Below, one piece after another: positions 12,387-24,100 of a DNA stretch of 64,000 nt (position 1 is the stretch's first letter; each line of letters begins with the position of its first letter). This stretch comes from Medicago truncatula (lineage: Eukaryota > Streptophyta > Magnoliopsida > Fabales > Fabaceae), in NCBI RefSeq assembly GCF_003473485.1, contig NC_053043.1, positions 134,001-198,000 on the forward strand, given 5' to 3'. The notes beneath the pieces were generated by a model. That model saw only the letters and a program-made list of their open reading frames with translations, was not told the origin of the DNA and did not search any database. The position numbers and the translations under genes are program-made.

Positions 12387-13907
12387 TTAAAAGTTCATGA
12401 CTTCGGAAGAGAGGTCAAGCAAGGGCTCCAATGCACTGGGATCAAACTTGCGAGCAAAGAGGTAACAAATGGAAGTCATATCTGAATTATATGGACAAAG
12501 GGATCCATTGTTCCTTATAGCCTGTATAAAACCGACAGTTATATTGTCCCTCCCGTAGGTTGCTGGATGAGGACCGAGCATTGACCAGTCGACCCATGTG
12601 ACTGTTCTGTTTGAATTAAGGGAACCATGGAACATATTCAGGAAGGTTGGAAGGTAGTGTTCATCTGGGTAGCAAGCAGGCTTACAGTATTTACGGAAGA
12701 GAGAAAAGTATTGGGTGTCAGAGACTATATAAACAGCAAGTGCACGGTTGAGTTCGAACCATTGAGAGCCTTTGCGCCAGTGTTTAAGCTGAATATCAGG
12801 AAGCATATTGCGACTGTAGCGGCCTCGGCCATAACGGGAAGGATCGTCATATGATTCAACAAAGCTGTGTGCAGAATCAATGAGATATCTGTAAACAGTA
12901 GGGAAGTTGTAGACTGGGATGCAACTCTCTGAGAGTAGAACAAAGCGCTCATTTGAAAAGTCGAGCAGTGCATTGGCTAGTAGCCGCCTCTCTGCATCGG
13001 CCAGCGTAACTGTTCCCCAAGAAACAGCCTGTCAATAAGACAAAACTCATAAGAATAGAATACTCTCTACAAATAACATAAATTAGTTTATGATTTAGTG
13101 GGAGTGAAAATATGAGTAAAGACATGGACATGATAAGAATGTTGTGGTTTATGATTCATTCATTTAAAGTAATTCTTCTACCCAACCCAAATAAAAAGCA
13201 AAGGAAATGCATACCTGACTTGGGATGTTGCGTCGATAAAAGGGAGAAGAATCTGAAACGTTGAGAATATAACCAGGAGGAGCGTGGATATAAATGTTGA
13301 AGAGATGGGAGTGGCCTTGAAAGAATCTCTCCCAGAGTGGCAACAAGGGTAAAGGTCCCCTAGTGAGGTACATGAAAGCGAGTTTAGGTACACGAGCATA
13401 GGGATAGTGGTATTTCTTAGGAACAAGGGAAGCCCTCCAGAAAAGTTGATGGTCGGAGAAGGTGTGGGTGATGTTGGAAGGATGAAGAAAGGACTCCAAC
13501 AAATCCTCCTCTTCGGAGGGTGGTGGTGGTGGTGGAGGAGGAGGAGGAGGAGGAGGAGAAGGAGGTTCAATGATTGTACAATTACAGTTACAGTTGTTGT
13601 TGTTATTGTTGGGTTGTTGTTGTTGGAGGGTGTGGATAGTATCGAGATTGAAGACATCAGAAGAAGAAGCAGAAGGTTGTTGGGAAATGAAATGAAGATA
13701 GTTATTATTATTGTTGTGAGTATTGAAGTAGTGAATGTGAGAAGTTGTGGTTAAACCAATGACGACACCAGCAGCAAAAACAAGCAACAATGTAACAAGT
13801 TGTTGTACCAATCTAACCAAACCAGAGTGCTGTTGCTGCTTCGTCGGATCTCTGTCTCCTTCTTCTCCTCCTCCACGCATCCTTGCCATCCAATCCAATC
13901 CAACCAA
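12387..13907 (-). CDS. GT14 (core-2/I-branching, DUF266) glycosyltransferase, BC10-like, 444 aa
   Basis: Exon 1 is complement(13215-13907) and exon 2 complement(12387-13028), joined in phase at PSQ|AVSWGTV. The first ATG (13907) was chosen; MARMRGGG six codons later is an alternative start. Residues about 32-52 form a signal-anchor helix (QLVTLLLVFAAGVVIG), giving a type II Golgi topology. A low-complexity stem follows, with Asn runs and about 13 prolines. The catalytic region holds KLAFMYLTRGPLPLLPLWE, FNIYIHAPPGY, AERRLLANALLD, FVLLSESCIPVY, RYGRGRYS, HWRKGSQWFELNRALA, ACYPDEHYLPT and TVTWVDWS. Family members build cell-wall or arabinogalactan-protein glycans; rice BC10 affects wall strength. 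Donor and acceptor cannot be read from the sequence. Confidence 0.92.
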
Positions 13908-14820
13908 ATCAAATCAAATCACCACAACACAATGCCGCTGCTGTCACCGATCATCAATCAATTGAATCCAAGGGATCCAATTATTATTATTATGATTATT
14001 AGGGTACCGTACGCATGTACGTAGAGATTATTAACTAACTAACTAACCAACAGAGACAGATCCGGTACTCCTACCATAACTACCAAGAATCGAAGATATT
14101 GAAAATGGAAGAAGAAGAAGACAAACACGAACGAATGTTGTTGTTGTCGCTTCTCTCTCTCTCTCTTCGTTTGTTTGTTTGTTTTTTTGCTGTTTTGGGG
14201 ATGTTTGTCCCTCTATCTGGTCTGTTCAGGCAAAGACAAATCCAAAGGGAAAGGGAATACAATAATAATAGAGACGCCTTATCCCACTCCCACGCTCTCG
14301 CTTATTTTTCACTAAATTATCTTTCGTGTATCAATATATTCAATCAATACTCTTGTCATCATTTTTATAAAATATTTGTTGACTCGGATGTTTTTTTATA
14401 AAAATGATTAGAGGGAGTATTAATTTTTGATATTCCAAAATAAATTAGTAGTATTTTTTGACAAAGACAAACTAATAGTATTAACGAGAGATATATTTGG
14501 AAAAAAAAAAATTAGTAAATGTATCTAAAAATTTGTAAAGGGTTTTATATGTACGAACAAAAGTTTCTCTTTAAATGGTCTTAAAATTAAGGATAGAGAG
14601 AGTACATCTTTTTGCCTTACATTTATTTTCTTTCGCTTGTACTCATCATTTAAACTATTTTATCACAACATATAAGCAAACTTGTTTGTTCCCCTTAGAG
14701 ACAAACAACAGGGATACATCAAAATAATAGGCAAATTTGAAAGTGTACTCCCAAAAAGGAGCATAAAGAAAGATATATCAAAATAACAGGGATGCAAACG
14801 ACTACCATGTCTTTTGGGTC
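13908..14820. promoter_or_regulatory. Upstream region of the GT14 gene
   Basis: Holds the probable 5' leader and promoter of the minus-strand GT14 gene. A CTCTCT/TTGTTTG tract sits at 14150-14185. Further out, 14690-14800 contains two related copies of an ATATCAAAATAAYAGG-like segment. No gene is supported. Confidence 0.35.
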
Positions 14821-14879
14821 GCAAGTGACCATGGCCACTTCAAACAAAAATATCTTTCTTTATCGGGTTAAAGATTGTT

Positions 14880-15592
14880 TCTTCTAAGCATGGGGTGGGT
14901 AGAGGTGTGGTTGTGGGTAAGGGTGTCCGTAAGTGGTTGGCATGGTGGAAGGACGTGCAAGCGGGCGAGGAGATGGTTGGTGGGTAGAGGTGTGGTTGTG
15001 GGTAGGGGTGTTTGCAAGTGGTTGGCATGGTAGAAAAACGTGTAAGCGGGTAATTAGATGGTTTAATGATCATTTGTCTCGTTCTATTGGTAATGGAGTT
15101 GATACTTCGTGTTGGTTTGACCATTGGTTGGAGGGAGAACCTCTTTTTGAAAGGTTTAGTAGACCTTTTGGGTTAATGACTAATCAAAATATTATTGTAG
15201 TTGAATATGTCTAGGTTGGAATGAGGCATTGATGGGCGTGGTTGGAGGAAGAGCTGAAGTCATTTTTGCATGAAAAGAGGAGTTGCTTGGATAATGTGTT
15301 TTTTTTGTTGGATAACACTATTTTTGCAAGTCGGGATTCATGATAATTAGTTATGGTGTCTTGAACAAAACAATCAATACTCTATAAAAGCAATGTATCA
15401 ATTTTTGACTCAGGTAGAAGTTTAATGTGATCTAATACTTCAAACCATCATTTGGAGCAAGAAAATTCCTCTCATATTCTCTCTTTATCTATGGAGAATT
15501 TTACGAATAAACTACCCATAAAGGACAATTTGATGCAGTGAATAATTTTAAACGATGAGTGTGTGAATTGTGTGGACACGTGTAGTGAAAAT
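14880..15592 (+). pseudogene. LINE reverse transcriptase fragment, left copy
   Basis: The frame at 14933-15214 reads RWFNDHLSRSIGNGVDTSCW, then FDHWLEGEPLFERFSR, a motif order of plant L1-type RT upstream of the zf-RVT. Stops follow, and the reading continues as a CVNCVDTCSE piece that ends where the TGTTCTGG element begins at 15593. An 85-bp partial tandem repeat (14896 and 14981) lies at its start. Nearly the same 530 bp recurs at 17408-17943. Confidence 0.72.
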
Positions 15593-17407
15593 TGTTCTGG
15601 ACCGACCAAAAGTCCAATCTTATAATGACACGTGGATCAAAAGTCCACCAGACCAGGGCGTATCAAATGAGGGAGCACGTTAGTATCGATGCATGCCACT
15701 TTGTCGAAGTGAACCTTGTGCCTCTTACGTCGTACATGTGGCCTTCAACGCCCTCCTCATGAGGCGCCACATTTCACGGAAGCGGTTAGCACCTCCTTCC
15801 TTTATATAAGGGAGACTATGTGTCACCTTATAGGTATGATTCATTATCCCACACTTTTTACACATTCAACCTCGTTTCTTATACTGACTTGAGTGTTGGA
15901 GTGTTAACGTGACTGCAAGCACCCTCCGTTTCACCATAAAAGCCTCGTCGCCACCGCATCGAAAATTCAACCGTCACTTGTTGGGATGGCGCCATCTTCA
16001 AGTGATGCAAGTCCCCCCAGCTCAAAGTCGTTGAAGGGGACACATACATCAAGCTCCCTCGTTAAAATGTCATACATTGGTGAAACAATACCCCTTGTAT
16101 TGGCGTTGCTCACCCTCCTCTTTCATCTAGTCCCTTCAAGTTACCACTTGTTAGGCACCGCTCCCACCACGTAATTTCATCAAGTTTTTCGTCCGTCTGG
16201 TAGTAAGTTATGGCACTCAGAACATCGTCATGAATCCAACTATAATCAACCTCAAGGTGAGGAGGCTCTAGATTTTCCACCATCTGCACGGTGTTGTTCC
16301 TGAAAAGATAGTGGAAACCATGAGTGCGAGATCTGGAATTCTCCTCCAACAACCAAATAATCTCTCTATGACTATATGAGAAGGATCACACTCTAAATAT
16401 TTGCTAAGAGATTTCCTCATCTCTCGGTATGATGCATCCCCTTCAAAGTCAGTGATCACCACTGGATTCTCCAAAGCTATTAGGGGAAACTCAAAGTCGG
16501 TCCTCACCCTAAGGCGGTGGCGCTCCCTACACTTTCTCTGATAACCACGAGAAGGAGAGTGACCACTTGATTATGAATCCATCAATTCCCATAATTGACA
16601 GAAAAAACACTCATCTTTTCCTCTCAACCCAAAAAAGAATAAAGGAAAAAAAGAAAGAATAAGATGAACAAAATGTGAAGGAAAAATGAGAAGAAAAATA
16701 CCTGAAGGAGCATATGATTTTCGAAAGAAAACGTTAGAAAACCTCGTAAAACTGCAAAACCCTGAAGCTTTAGCCTAAGAAAAGGAGATTTCCATTTGAA
16801 AGGATTAGAGGAAATCAAGGACTTAAAATGTGTTTATGTGAAGATTATCTCAAGAGACAATACGAATAAAGCGGAAATGCAGAAATTTTGGAAGTGTAAA
16901 AGAAAGTAAATAGTGTAAATGGGGAGTTTTCCTCCTTTTATGGGCTCTGGAAATTCAAATCAACGACCCATATCGAGAAGACTCAAAAGATCACGTGGAT
17001 GGGAAACTGTCTCGAGCGATGCAATGTACTCAAGTATCGCGTGCATGAAGCGTTTACCCCCAATACGTGTGCACCCCATGACGTTGACCCGTGGAAAGCA
17101 TAATTGAACAGACATCACATCGTAAACGTCTCACATCCAGCATTTATTGTCAACTACTCCCACTCGACAACGAGGGAACTTTTTCCTAAGCACTTGACGA
17201 CGCCAAATAATGTGGTCGCCCTATAACAAACGCCACAAGTCTAAAGTCATTACGCCAGAAAGGAAACAACGGCTTGGAGGCAATTGTTCTGGACCGGCCA
17301 GAAGGTCAATCATATGATGACATGTGGAACAAAAGTCCACTAGGCCAAAGCACTTCTCTTGAGGGGCACGCTAGTATCGATGCAAACCACCTTACTAAAG
17401 TGCGCCC
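15593..17407. mobile_element. Unclassified composite element with LTR-like direct repeats, copy A
   Basis: Two direct repeats start TGTTCTGGACCGRCCARAAG, at 15593 and at 17285; the second is cut after about 120 bp. The left repeat carries a TATATAAGG box near 15803. A TGGCGCC at 15985, just after it, resembles a Ty3/gypsy primer-binding site. Inside, the coding-like sequence runs on the opposite (minus) strand in two frames: MRTDFEFPLIALENPVVITD (16268-16507) and SYSWIHDDVLSAITYYQ-like (16110-16352). Its leader begins near 16935. I do not recognise the protein. No gag, protease, RT or integrase is present. Confidence 0.6.
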
Positions 17408-19520
17408 CGTAGTGGTTAGCATGGTAGAAGAACGTGCAAGCGGGTGATGAGATGGTTTAATGATCATTTGTCTTGTTCTATTGGTAATGGAGTAGATACT
17501 TCGACTTCGTGTTGGTTTGACCATTGGTTGGAGGGAGAACCTCTTTTTAAAAGGTTTAGTAGACCTTTTGGGTTAATGACTAATCAAAATATTATTGTAG
17601 TTGAAGATGTCTAGGTTGGAATGGGGCATTGATGAGCGTGGTTGGAGGTAGAGCTGAAGTCATTTTTGCATGAAAATTGGAGTTACTTGGATAATGTATT
17701 TTTTTTGTTGGATAACACTATTTTTGCAAGTCGGGATTCATGATAATTAGTTATGGTGTCTTGAACAAAACAATCAATACTCTATAAAAGGAATGTATCA
17801 ATTTTTGACTCAGGTAGAAGTTTAATGTGATCTAATACTTCAAAGCATCATTTAGAGCAAAAAGTTCCTCTCATATTCTCTCTTTATCTATGGAGAATTT
17901 TACGAATAAACTACCTATAAAGGACAATTTGATGTGGTGAATAGTTCAATAACTCAACTGGTTTGAGTCAAGAGTTAAGGTGTTGGAGGTCTTGTACCCA
18001 CAATTTACACAAATTAATAATCAATAAAAATATTATTGGAAAACAGTAATAATAATCGTTTTTTGTATATAAAGATAATGATAATCTTTTTTTTAGGGTA
18101 AATAGAAATGTGATTTGTGAGATATAAACAAATAAAATCTGCATCGGGTGTGACACAAACAGTTGACGGATTTTTGCATATAATCGAAAAAATATTTAAT
18201 ACATTAATGTTAATAATTGTTTTTAAGGAATAGTTAATTTTGATGATTTTCATTTAAAATCTTTTAAACTTTCAGGATATTTGACTAAAATTCTTGAAAA
18301 AAATTGGCTGAAATTTTAAGGTTCAAGCCCTACATTTAATCTGGTTTGGTGGTCCGAGGCATATGAACTAGCCCATCTTGACGACTCTACCTTTATGTGG
18401 AGGAATTCCCCCTCGATATAAATGTATTTATTGTGTTTTCTTATAGAAAATAGTATAAGTGACTTGAGATCGAACTCTCATTAGAGTCACAATAGGCTAA
18501 AGCTCAGTAAACATTTATAGATCATTCACTAAAGAACTATATGTTAACAATGAAATTTTAAATGTTTATTAAAACAAATGAAGATTTAATGTCTTTACAA
18601 CTGAGCCAATCGTGGCTACCTTTACTTTACACTTATTGCATTAAAAATCTTGGATAATGTCTAAACGGTGCATTGATTAAGCGGTCAAAAGAAGTAAGAT
18701 TTTATTAAAAATTGGTATAATAATTACTTGATTAAAAGTAACAATTTATATTTGGAAGACAAATTTTTCTACTTTTAGATTCTTTAACCAGTGCTCCAGA
18801 AAAAGATTATCACTAAAAAAAAGATTATCACTATCTTTATATACAAAAACGATTATTATTACCTTTTTTCAATAATTTCTTTTATTGATTATTAATTTGT
18901 GTAAACCGTGGGTACAAGACCTCCAATACCTTAACTCTTGACTCAAACCAGTTGAGTTATCGAACTATCTCGTAAATAAACAATTGTTTGTTCTAATGTA
19001 GATTAAAAAGTGCGGTATGGAAGAGACTACATCTCATCTTTTTATTCATTGCACCACTTTTGGTTCTTTGTGGCATCTTATCAGGTCTTGGATCGGAATG
19101 TCAGGTGCTGACCCTTTTACTATTAATGACCATTTCATTCAGTTTACTCACTCTACAAGTCACTCAAAGGCTCGTCAGTCATTTCTTCAACTTATTTGGT
19201 TACTTTGTGTTTGGGTGGTTTGGAACGAACGTAATAATAGGCTTTTTAATAATATCCAAACCACAGTTGACAATCTAGCAGATAAAGTTCGATTCCATTC
19301 TTTATGGTGGCTTCAAGCTAACAACGCAAATTTCATGTATGGTACCCAACGATGGTGGTCGGACCCTTTATTTTGTTTGGGTTTAGATCGACCATTGTTT
19401 TGACTCTATTTTGTATGTTTGACTGTTTTTAGGGGTGACACTTTTAGTACATCTTGTACTTAGATGTTCACTGCCGTTGTTAATATATTCCATTTTTATG
19501 TCTTCAAAAAAAAAAAAGAT
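17408..19520 (+). pseudogene. LINE 3' end with poly(A) tail, split by an inverted-repeat insertion
   Basis: 17408-17943 repeats the LINE segment of 15.0-15.5 kb. The reading resumes at about 18970 and gives the zf-RVT end: KKCGMEETTSHLFIHCTTFG, later LCVWVVWNERNNRLFNN, ending at a TGA by 19403. An A-rich tail at 19504-19518 marks the LINE 3' end. The 1-kb element at 17944-18969 interrupts it. Not functional. Confidence 0.72.
17944..18969. repeat. Inverted-repeat insertion inside the LINE fragment
   Basis: The left arm (about 17944-18094) begins TTCAATAACTCAACTGGTTT. The right arm (about 18820-18969) is its reverse complement with scattered changes, over about 150 bp. The arms also contain a GAGGTCTTGTACCCAC stretch, so they could be two inverted tRNA-type SINE copies rather than the TIRs of one transposon. 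No ORF or clear TSD is seen. Confidence 0.65.
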
Positions 19521-19791
19521 TAAAAAATTGTGTATTCTAAACATTGAAACATTAAAAAACAATTTTCACTTGTAAAACGTCAATATTTTTCTTTTCTAAA
19601 TTCTTATGAAAAACTCTAATCGTCGGTTAACACAACTCTAAATTAAGAGGAGTGACATTCTCTTTTTGGCTGTCTCTCTAACACTCACCCTTTCATCAAA
19701 TAAAACATTTTAAATATGAATCTCACATAAGTTCATGTTGATTTCACTCACCAATAAAGTAAATGTCGGAGAGTATAAAAAAGAAAGAGTT

Positions 19792-19900
19792 TTTTTTTTT
19801 TTTTTTTTTTGTGGTGATCGGGTTTAAACCCTGAACCTTACATATATTATGCATTGTCCATACCAACTGAGTTAAAGAGGATAAAAAAAAAAAAAAAAAA
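19792..19900 (-). mobile_element. Short tRNA-derived SINE
   Basis: Read on the minus strand, the body contains TTAACTCAGTTGGTA (box A-like) and, about 35 bp on, GGTTCAGGGTTTAAACCC (box B-like), the internal pol III promoter of tRNA-derived SINEs. It ends in a long A tail (the T run at 19791-19810 on plus). AAAGAGTT at 19784-19791 and 19901-19908 looks like the target duplication. The body is only about 70 bp. Confidence 0.7.
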
Positions 19901-20110
19901 AAAGAGTTGATATCATTATTTCTTATTTAATATACTCATTCACCATTCCACGTGAGACATAATTGTTGGCTCTATTATTATTAAACGATAACTTATTTTC
20001 CGGCGCATGTTCCACCCCAGCCTCTAGCAAAACCCTGTCGACGCTGAACTTAATTAGGGGCTCTATTATTATTATCATTATTTTTTTTTGTTTTTTCTAA
20101 ATTACCTTTG

Positions 20111-20240
20111 AAGAATGGTGGGTAATTTATCCACCAACCAATGAAAATGAGCAATTTATTTGTGGGGTCAAGATAGTTCATGAATACGTGCTTATGTGGC
20201 TAATGTGTATTGGTTGGGATAAATTACCCATCATTCTTTC
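20111..20240. mobile_element. Small MITE with GAATGRTGGGTAATTTATCC inverted ends
   Basis: The left end near 20111 and the right end near 20240 are inverted repeats of about 25 bp; the arms continue with CACCAACCAATG and CATTGGTTGGG. No ORF. The TSD is not clear. Confidence 0.6.
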
Positions 20241-21125
20241 ATGGGTAGCCTAGTTGTCAACTTTTTTTTTCTACTATTATTGAGAAAAACCTAAAAAAAT
20301 ATTGTTAGAATTTTGTTGAAGATATCAAAAGAGGTAAATTTATCCCCTAATGAAACAAGAGGTAAATTTTTAGATAAAAAAACGTGCTGACAAAAAAAAA
20401 CAGTAATGTGTAATTTTCTTTAAAATGTATTTGAATTTTATTTATAGAATATAATTTTCTTCTAAACTTTTTTAAATTGAATATTTAAAACACTTGTTAA
20501 CACAACTATTATTCTTTTTTTACTAGAGGAAAGACGGATACGGTAACTTTTATTATATTTGTTTGTATAATTTTGATTACGATTTTTAAATGTTAATGGA
20601 AGTTATTCGTATATCGATTTATCTGCAAATTATTGTTAAAACATATAACGAAATTAATATTTTATGTCAAAAATGTTAAAATACTTAATATTATTATTTC
20701 CAAGCCACCACAAAAAATGAAAAAGGGGTAAATGTAAATAGATTTACAAGCGTTCTTTAAATTTGAGTATCTTCTCTTATTTTAAGCTGAGACATTATTC
20801 TCTCATCTTAATTTGTAGTAGAAAATGAAAAAGAGTCACTGTTCCATTTAATTTTACTTAGATTTTTTATATGGGTTAAAAATTTACTTTGGTGATGTTG
20901 TCTCTTTACAAAAAGTGATGATGATAACGTGAGCACCGGCCAGTAGGGAACTTCACGCATTTCTCACTTCCTTAAACTGAAACTGAAATGTTGTTTAATG
21001 TTAGATGGATAGATGTTGTTGGTCATTGCTATAGTCACGTGTAGCAGCAACTCACAAGGAAGGAATTGTTAAGCATAATTTTTTCTTTTTCTTTTTCAAA
21101 TAAGCCAAGATTATATTAAAAGGAG
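20241..21125. other. Intergenic, no feature recognised
   Basis: AT-rich, no ORF with recognisable similarity and no RNA gene seen. Confidence 0.35.
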
Positions 21126-21134
21126 ATTATATTA

Positions 21135-21499
21135 GACTAAAATATGGTTTTGGTCCCTGCAAATATGCCTCGTTTTGGTTTTAGTCCCTGCAAAAATTTT
21201 TTGTTGTTTTTGGTCCCTGCAAATATGTCTCATTTTGGTTTTGGTCCCTGGCTCCACTTTTGTGATAATTTGCACACGTGTCACATGATGACTGAACCAT
21301 TTATTAGAGAAATAGTCCCTGCAAAATCTTTTGATTTTGAAAAAGGTCCCTGCAAAATATTTTGTTTTTGGAAATAGTCCCTGCAGGGACTATTTCCAAA
21401 AACAAAATATTTTGCAGGGACCAAAAACAACAATTTTTTTTTACAGGGACTAAAACCAAAACGAAACATATTTGCAGGGACCAAAACCATATTTTAGCC
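21135..21499. mobile_element. Palindromic MITE, 365 bp, 9-bp TSD (GGTCCCTGCAAATATG family)
   Basis: The ends are GACTAAAATATGGTTTTGG and the complement of GGCTAAAATATGGTTTTGG. Inside are multiple inverted GGTCCCTGCAAA units and a near-perfect central palindrome at about 21360-21400. The exact 9-bp direct repeat ATTATATTA flanks it at 21126-21134 and 21500-21508. Non-coding; Mutator-type by TSD length. The short ORFs across it are artefacts of the repeats. Confidence 0.85.
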
Positions 21500-21508
21500 A
21501 TTATATTA

Positions 21509-22015
21509 TATTGAGAACATATAGGAGATACAAAAACAGGCATAATGGAAAACTCACCAAAAAAGACGTTGGATATCAACAACAATGCTAGCCCAACACA
21601 CCACTAATCAAAAGCAACAGAAATACCCCAAAACTAAACACAACAAATTCAAAAACAAAAACAAAAACAAAAAACAACTCTAATCTAGTGGATTCAACTG
21701 CCAATGACTTAGATCAAAACATGTGGATTTTGTCACCAAACATGAATTTTCATCTTCTCCAAAGTATAAGTCATATGTGATTCAGTTTGGTTGAACAATC
21801 TATTGCTATGTTCTTTCTATATTACTTAAACACAAGTCAACTAAATAATATGAAGTCTTTCTTTATTCAAAAAAATAAAATAAAATAAAATCTTTCTCTC
21901 GATGTCTTGAGATGCATAATGAGACCATAAAATTAGATAACATGTTCGATATAGCACTTGAAATGCCTAGCTTATTCAAAATTTCTTTGCAAATGCTTTC
22001 AACGCTCAAATTACT
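21509..22015. other. Intergenic, A-rich
   Basis: Contains short AAAAC and AAAAT repeats (21655-21675, 21865-21890) and no supported feature. Confidence 0.35.
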
Positions 22016-23788
22016 GTAGGAAGTGAGGTTGAATGTGTAAAATATGTGGGAAAATGAAACGTACCTTGAGGGTGACGCAAGGTCACCCTTATATAGAGGA
22101 AGGAGGCGCTAACCACTTTCGTGAAATGTGGTGCCTCGTCAGGAGGCCCGTGAAGGACACATGTATGACGTAAGATGCACGGGGCGCGCTTCGGGAAGGT
22201 GGTTTGCATCGATACTAGCGTGCCCTCTCAAGTGATGCGCCTTGGTCCACATAGGATTTGCCTTCTGGCCGGTCCAGAACAGTTGCCTCCAAGTTGTTGT
22301 TTCCTTTGTGTTGCAATGGCTTTCAGACTCGTGGTGTTTGTTATAGGGTAGCTACATTATTTGGCGTCCTCAAGTGCTTATGAAAAAGTTCCCCAGTTGT
22401 CGAGTGGGGGCAGTTGACAATAAATGTTGGATGTGAGACGTTTACGATGTGATGTTTGTTAAATTAAGCTTTCCACGCGTCAACGTCGTGGGGTGCACTC
22501 GTATTGGGGAAAACACTTCATGCACGCGATACTTGAGTACATTGCGTCACTCAAGACTGTTTCCCATCCATGTGACCTTCTGATTCTTCTCGATATGGGT
22601 CGTTGATTTGAATTTCCAAAGCCTATAAAAGGAGGGAAACTCCTCATTTACACTATTTACTTTCTTTTACGCTTCCAAAATTTCTACAATTATTTGCATT
22701 TCCTTTTTATTCATATTGTCTCTTGAGATAATCTTCACATAAATACATTTTAAGTCCTTAATTTCCTCTAATCCTTTCAAGTGGAAATCTCCTTTTCTTA
22801 GGCTAAAGCTTTGGGATTCTGCAATTTTACGGGGTTTTATAACGTTTTCTTCTGAAAATCATCTGCTCCTTCAGGTATTTGTCTTCTCATTTTTCCTTCA
22901 CATTTTGTTCATCTTATTCTTTCTCTTTTTTCTTTATTCTTTTTTAGGTTGAGAGGAAAAGATGGGTGTTTGTTCTGTCAACTATGGGAATCTGATGGAG
23001 AATCCAGTGGTGATCACTGACTTTGAAGGGGATGCATCGTACCGAAAGATGACGAAATCTCTTAGCAAATATTTAGAGTGTGATCCTTCTCATAGAGTCA
23101 TAGAGAGATTATTTGGTGGTTGGAGGAGTGTTCCAGATCTCGCACTCACGATTTCCACTATCTTTTCAAGAACAGCATCGTGCGGATAATGGAAAATCTA
23201 GAGCCTCCTCACCCTGAGGTTGATTATAGTTGGATCCATGATGATGTTTTGAGTGCCATCACTTACTACCAGACGAATGAAAAACTTGATGAAATTACGT
23301 GGTGGGAGCGGTGCCTGACAAGTGGTAACTTGAAGGGACAAGATGAAAGAGGAGGTCGAGCAGACAATACAAGGGGTATTGTTTCACCATGTATGACATT
23401 TTAACGAGGGAGCTTGATGTCTTTGTCCCCTTTAACGACTTCGAGCTAGGGTTCTTGCATCACTTGAAGATGGCGCCCTCTCAGCTAGTGACAGTTGAAT
23501 TTTCGGTGCGGTGGCGACGAGGTTTTTGTGGTGGAACGTAAGGTTCTTGTAGGCACGTTAGCACTCCAACACTCAAGTTAGTAAAGAGGTGCTAACCGCT
23601 TCCGTGAAATGCGGCGCCTCATCAGGAGGGCGTTGAAGGCCACATGTACGGCGTAAGAGGCACATGGTGCACTTCGACAAAGTGGCGTGCATTGATACTA
23701 ACGTGCTCCGTCATGTGATGCGCCCAGGTCTGGTGGACTTTTGATCCACGTGTCATTATAAGATTGGACTTTTGGTCGGTCCAGAACA
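22016..23788. mobile_element. Unclassified composite element, inverted copy B
   Basis: This is the reverse-oriented relative of 15593-17407. Both LTR-like repeats are present in minus orientation, with their TGTTCTGG starts at 22281 and 23788; the right repeat lacks the TATA-containing part. The internal coding-like strand is plus: a TATAAAAGG box at 22625, a leader with a possible intron (about 22875-22947), then ATG 22962 reading NPVVITDFEGDASYR and, one frame over, WIHDDVLSAITYYQ (23120-23404). It ends near an AGATGGCGCC. No known retroelement domain is visible. Confidence 0.6.
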
Positions 23789-23950
23789 GTTTGCACTACA
23801 CATGTCCACACAATTCACACACTCATCGTTTAGAATTATTCACCGCATCAAACTGTCCTTTATGGGTAGTTTATTCGTAAAATTCTCCATAGATAAAGAG
23901 AGGATATGAGAGGAACTTTCTTGATCCAAATGATGGTTTGAAGTATTACT
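23789..23950 (-). pseudogene. LINE fragment attached to copy B
   Basis: The reverse complement matches 15430-15592, including the GGAGAATTTTACGAATAAAC stretch and the junction into TGTTCTGG. Copies A and B therefore share the same LINE-element boundary, which indicates duplication of the whole block rather than two independent insertions. Confidence 0.7.
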
Positions 23951-23953
23951 GGT

Positions 23954-24044
23954 GTAGAAATATATTTCTTATTTGGTCTAGAAATATATATATTATAGAA
24001 ATATATTTGTTATAGAGATATATTTGTTATTTGTTATAGAAATA

Positions 24045-24100
<56 letters not shown>

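Noticed and set aside
13407-13754. Plus-strand ORF with Trp/Arg runs
   Set aside because: Antisense reading of the poly-Pro and poly-Asn stem of the GT14 protein.
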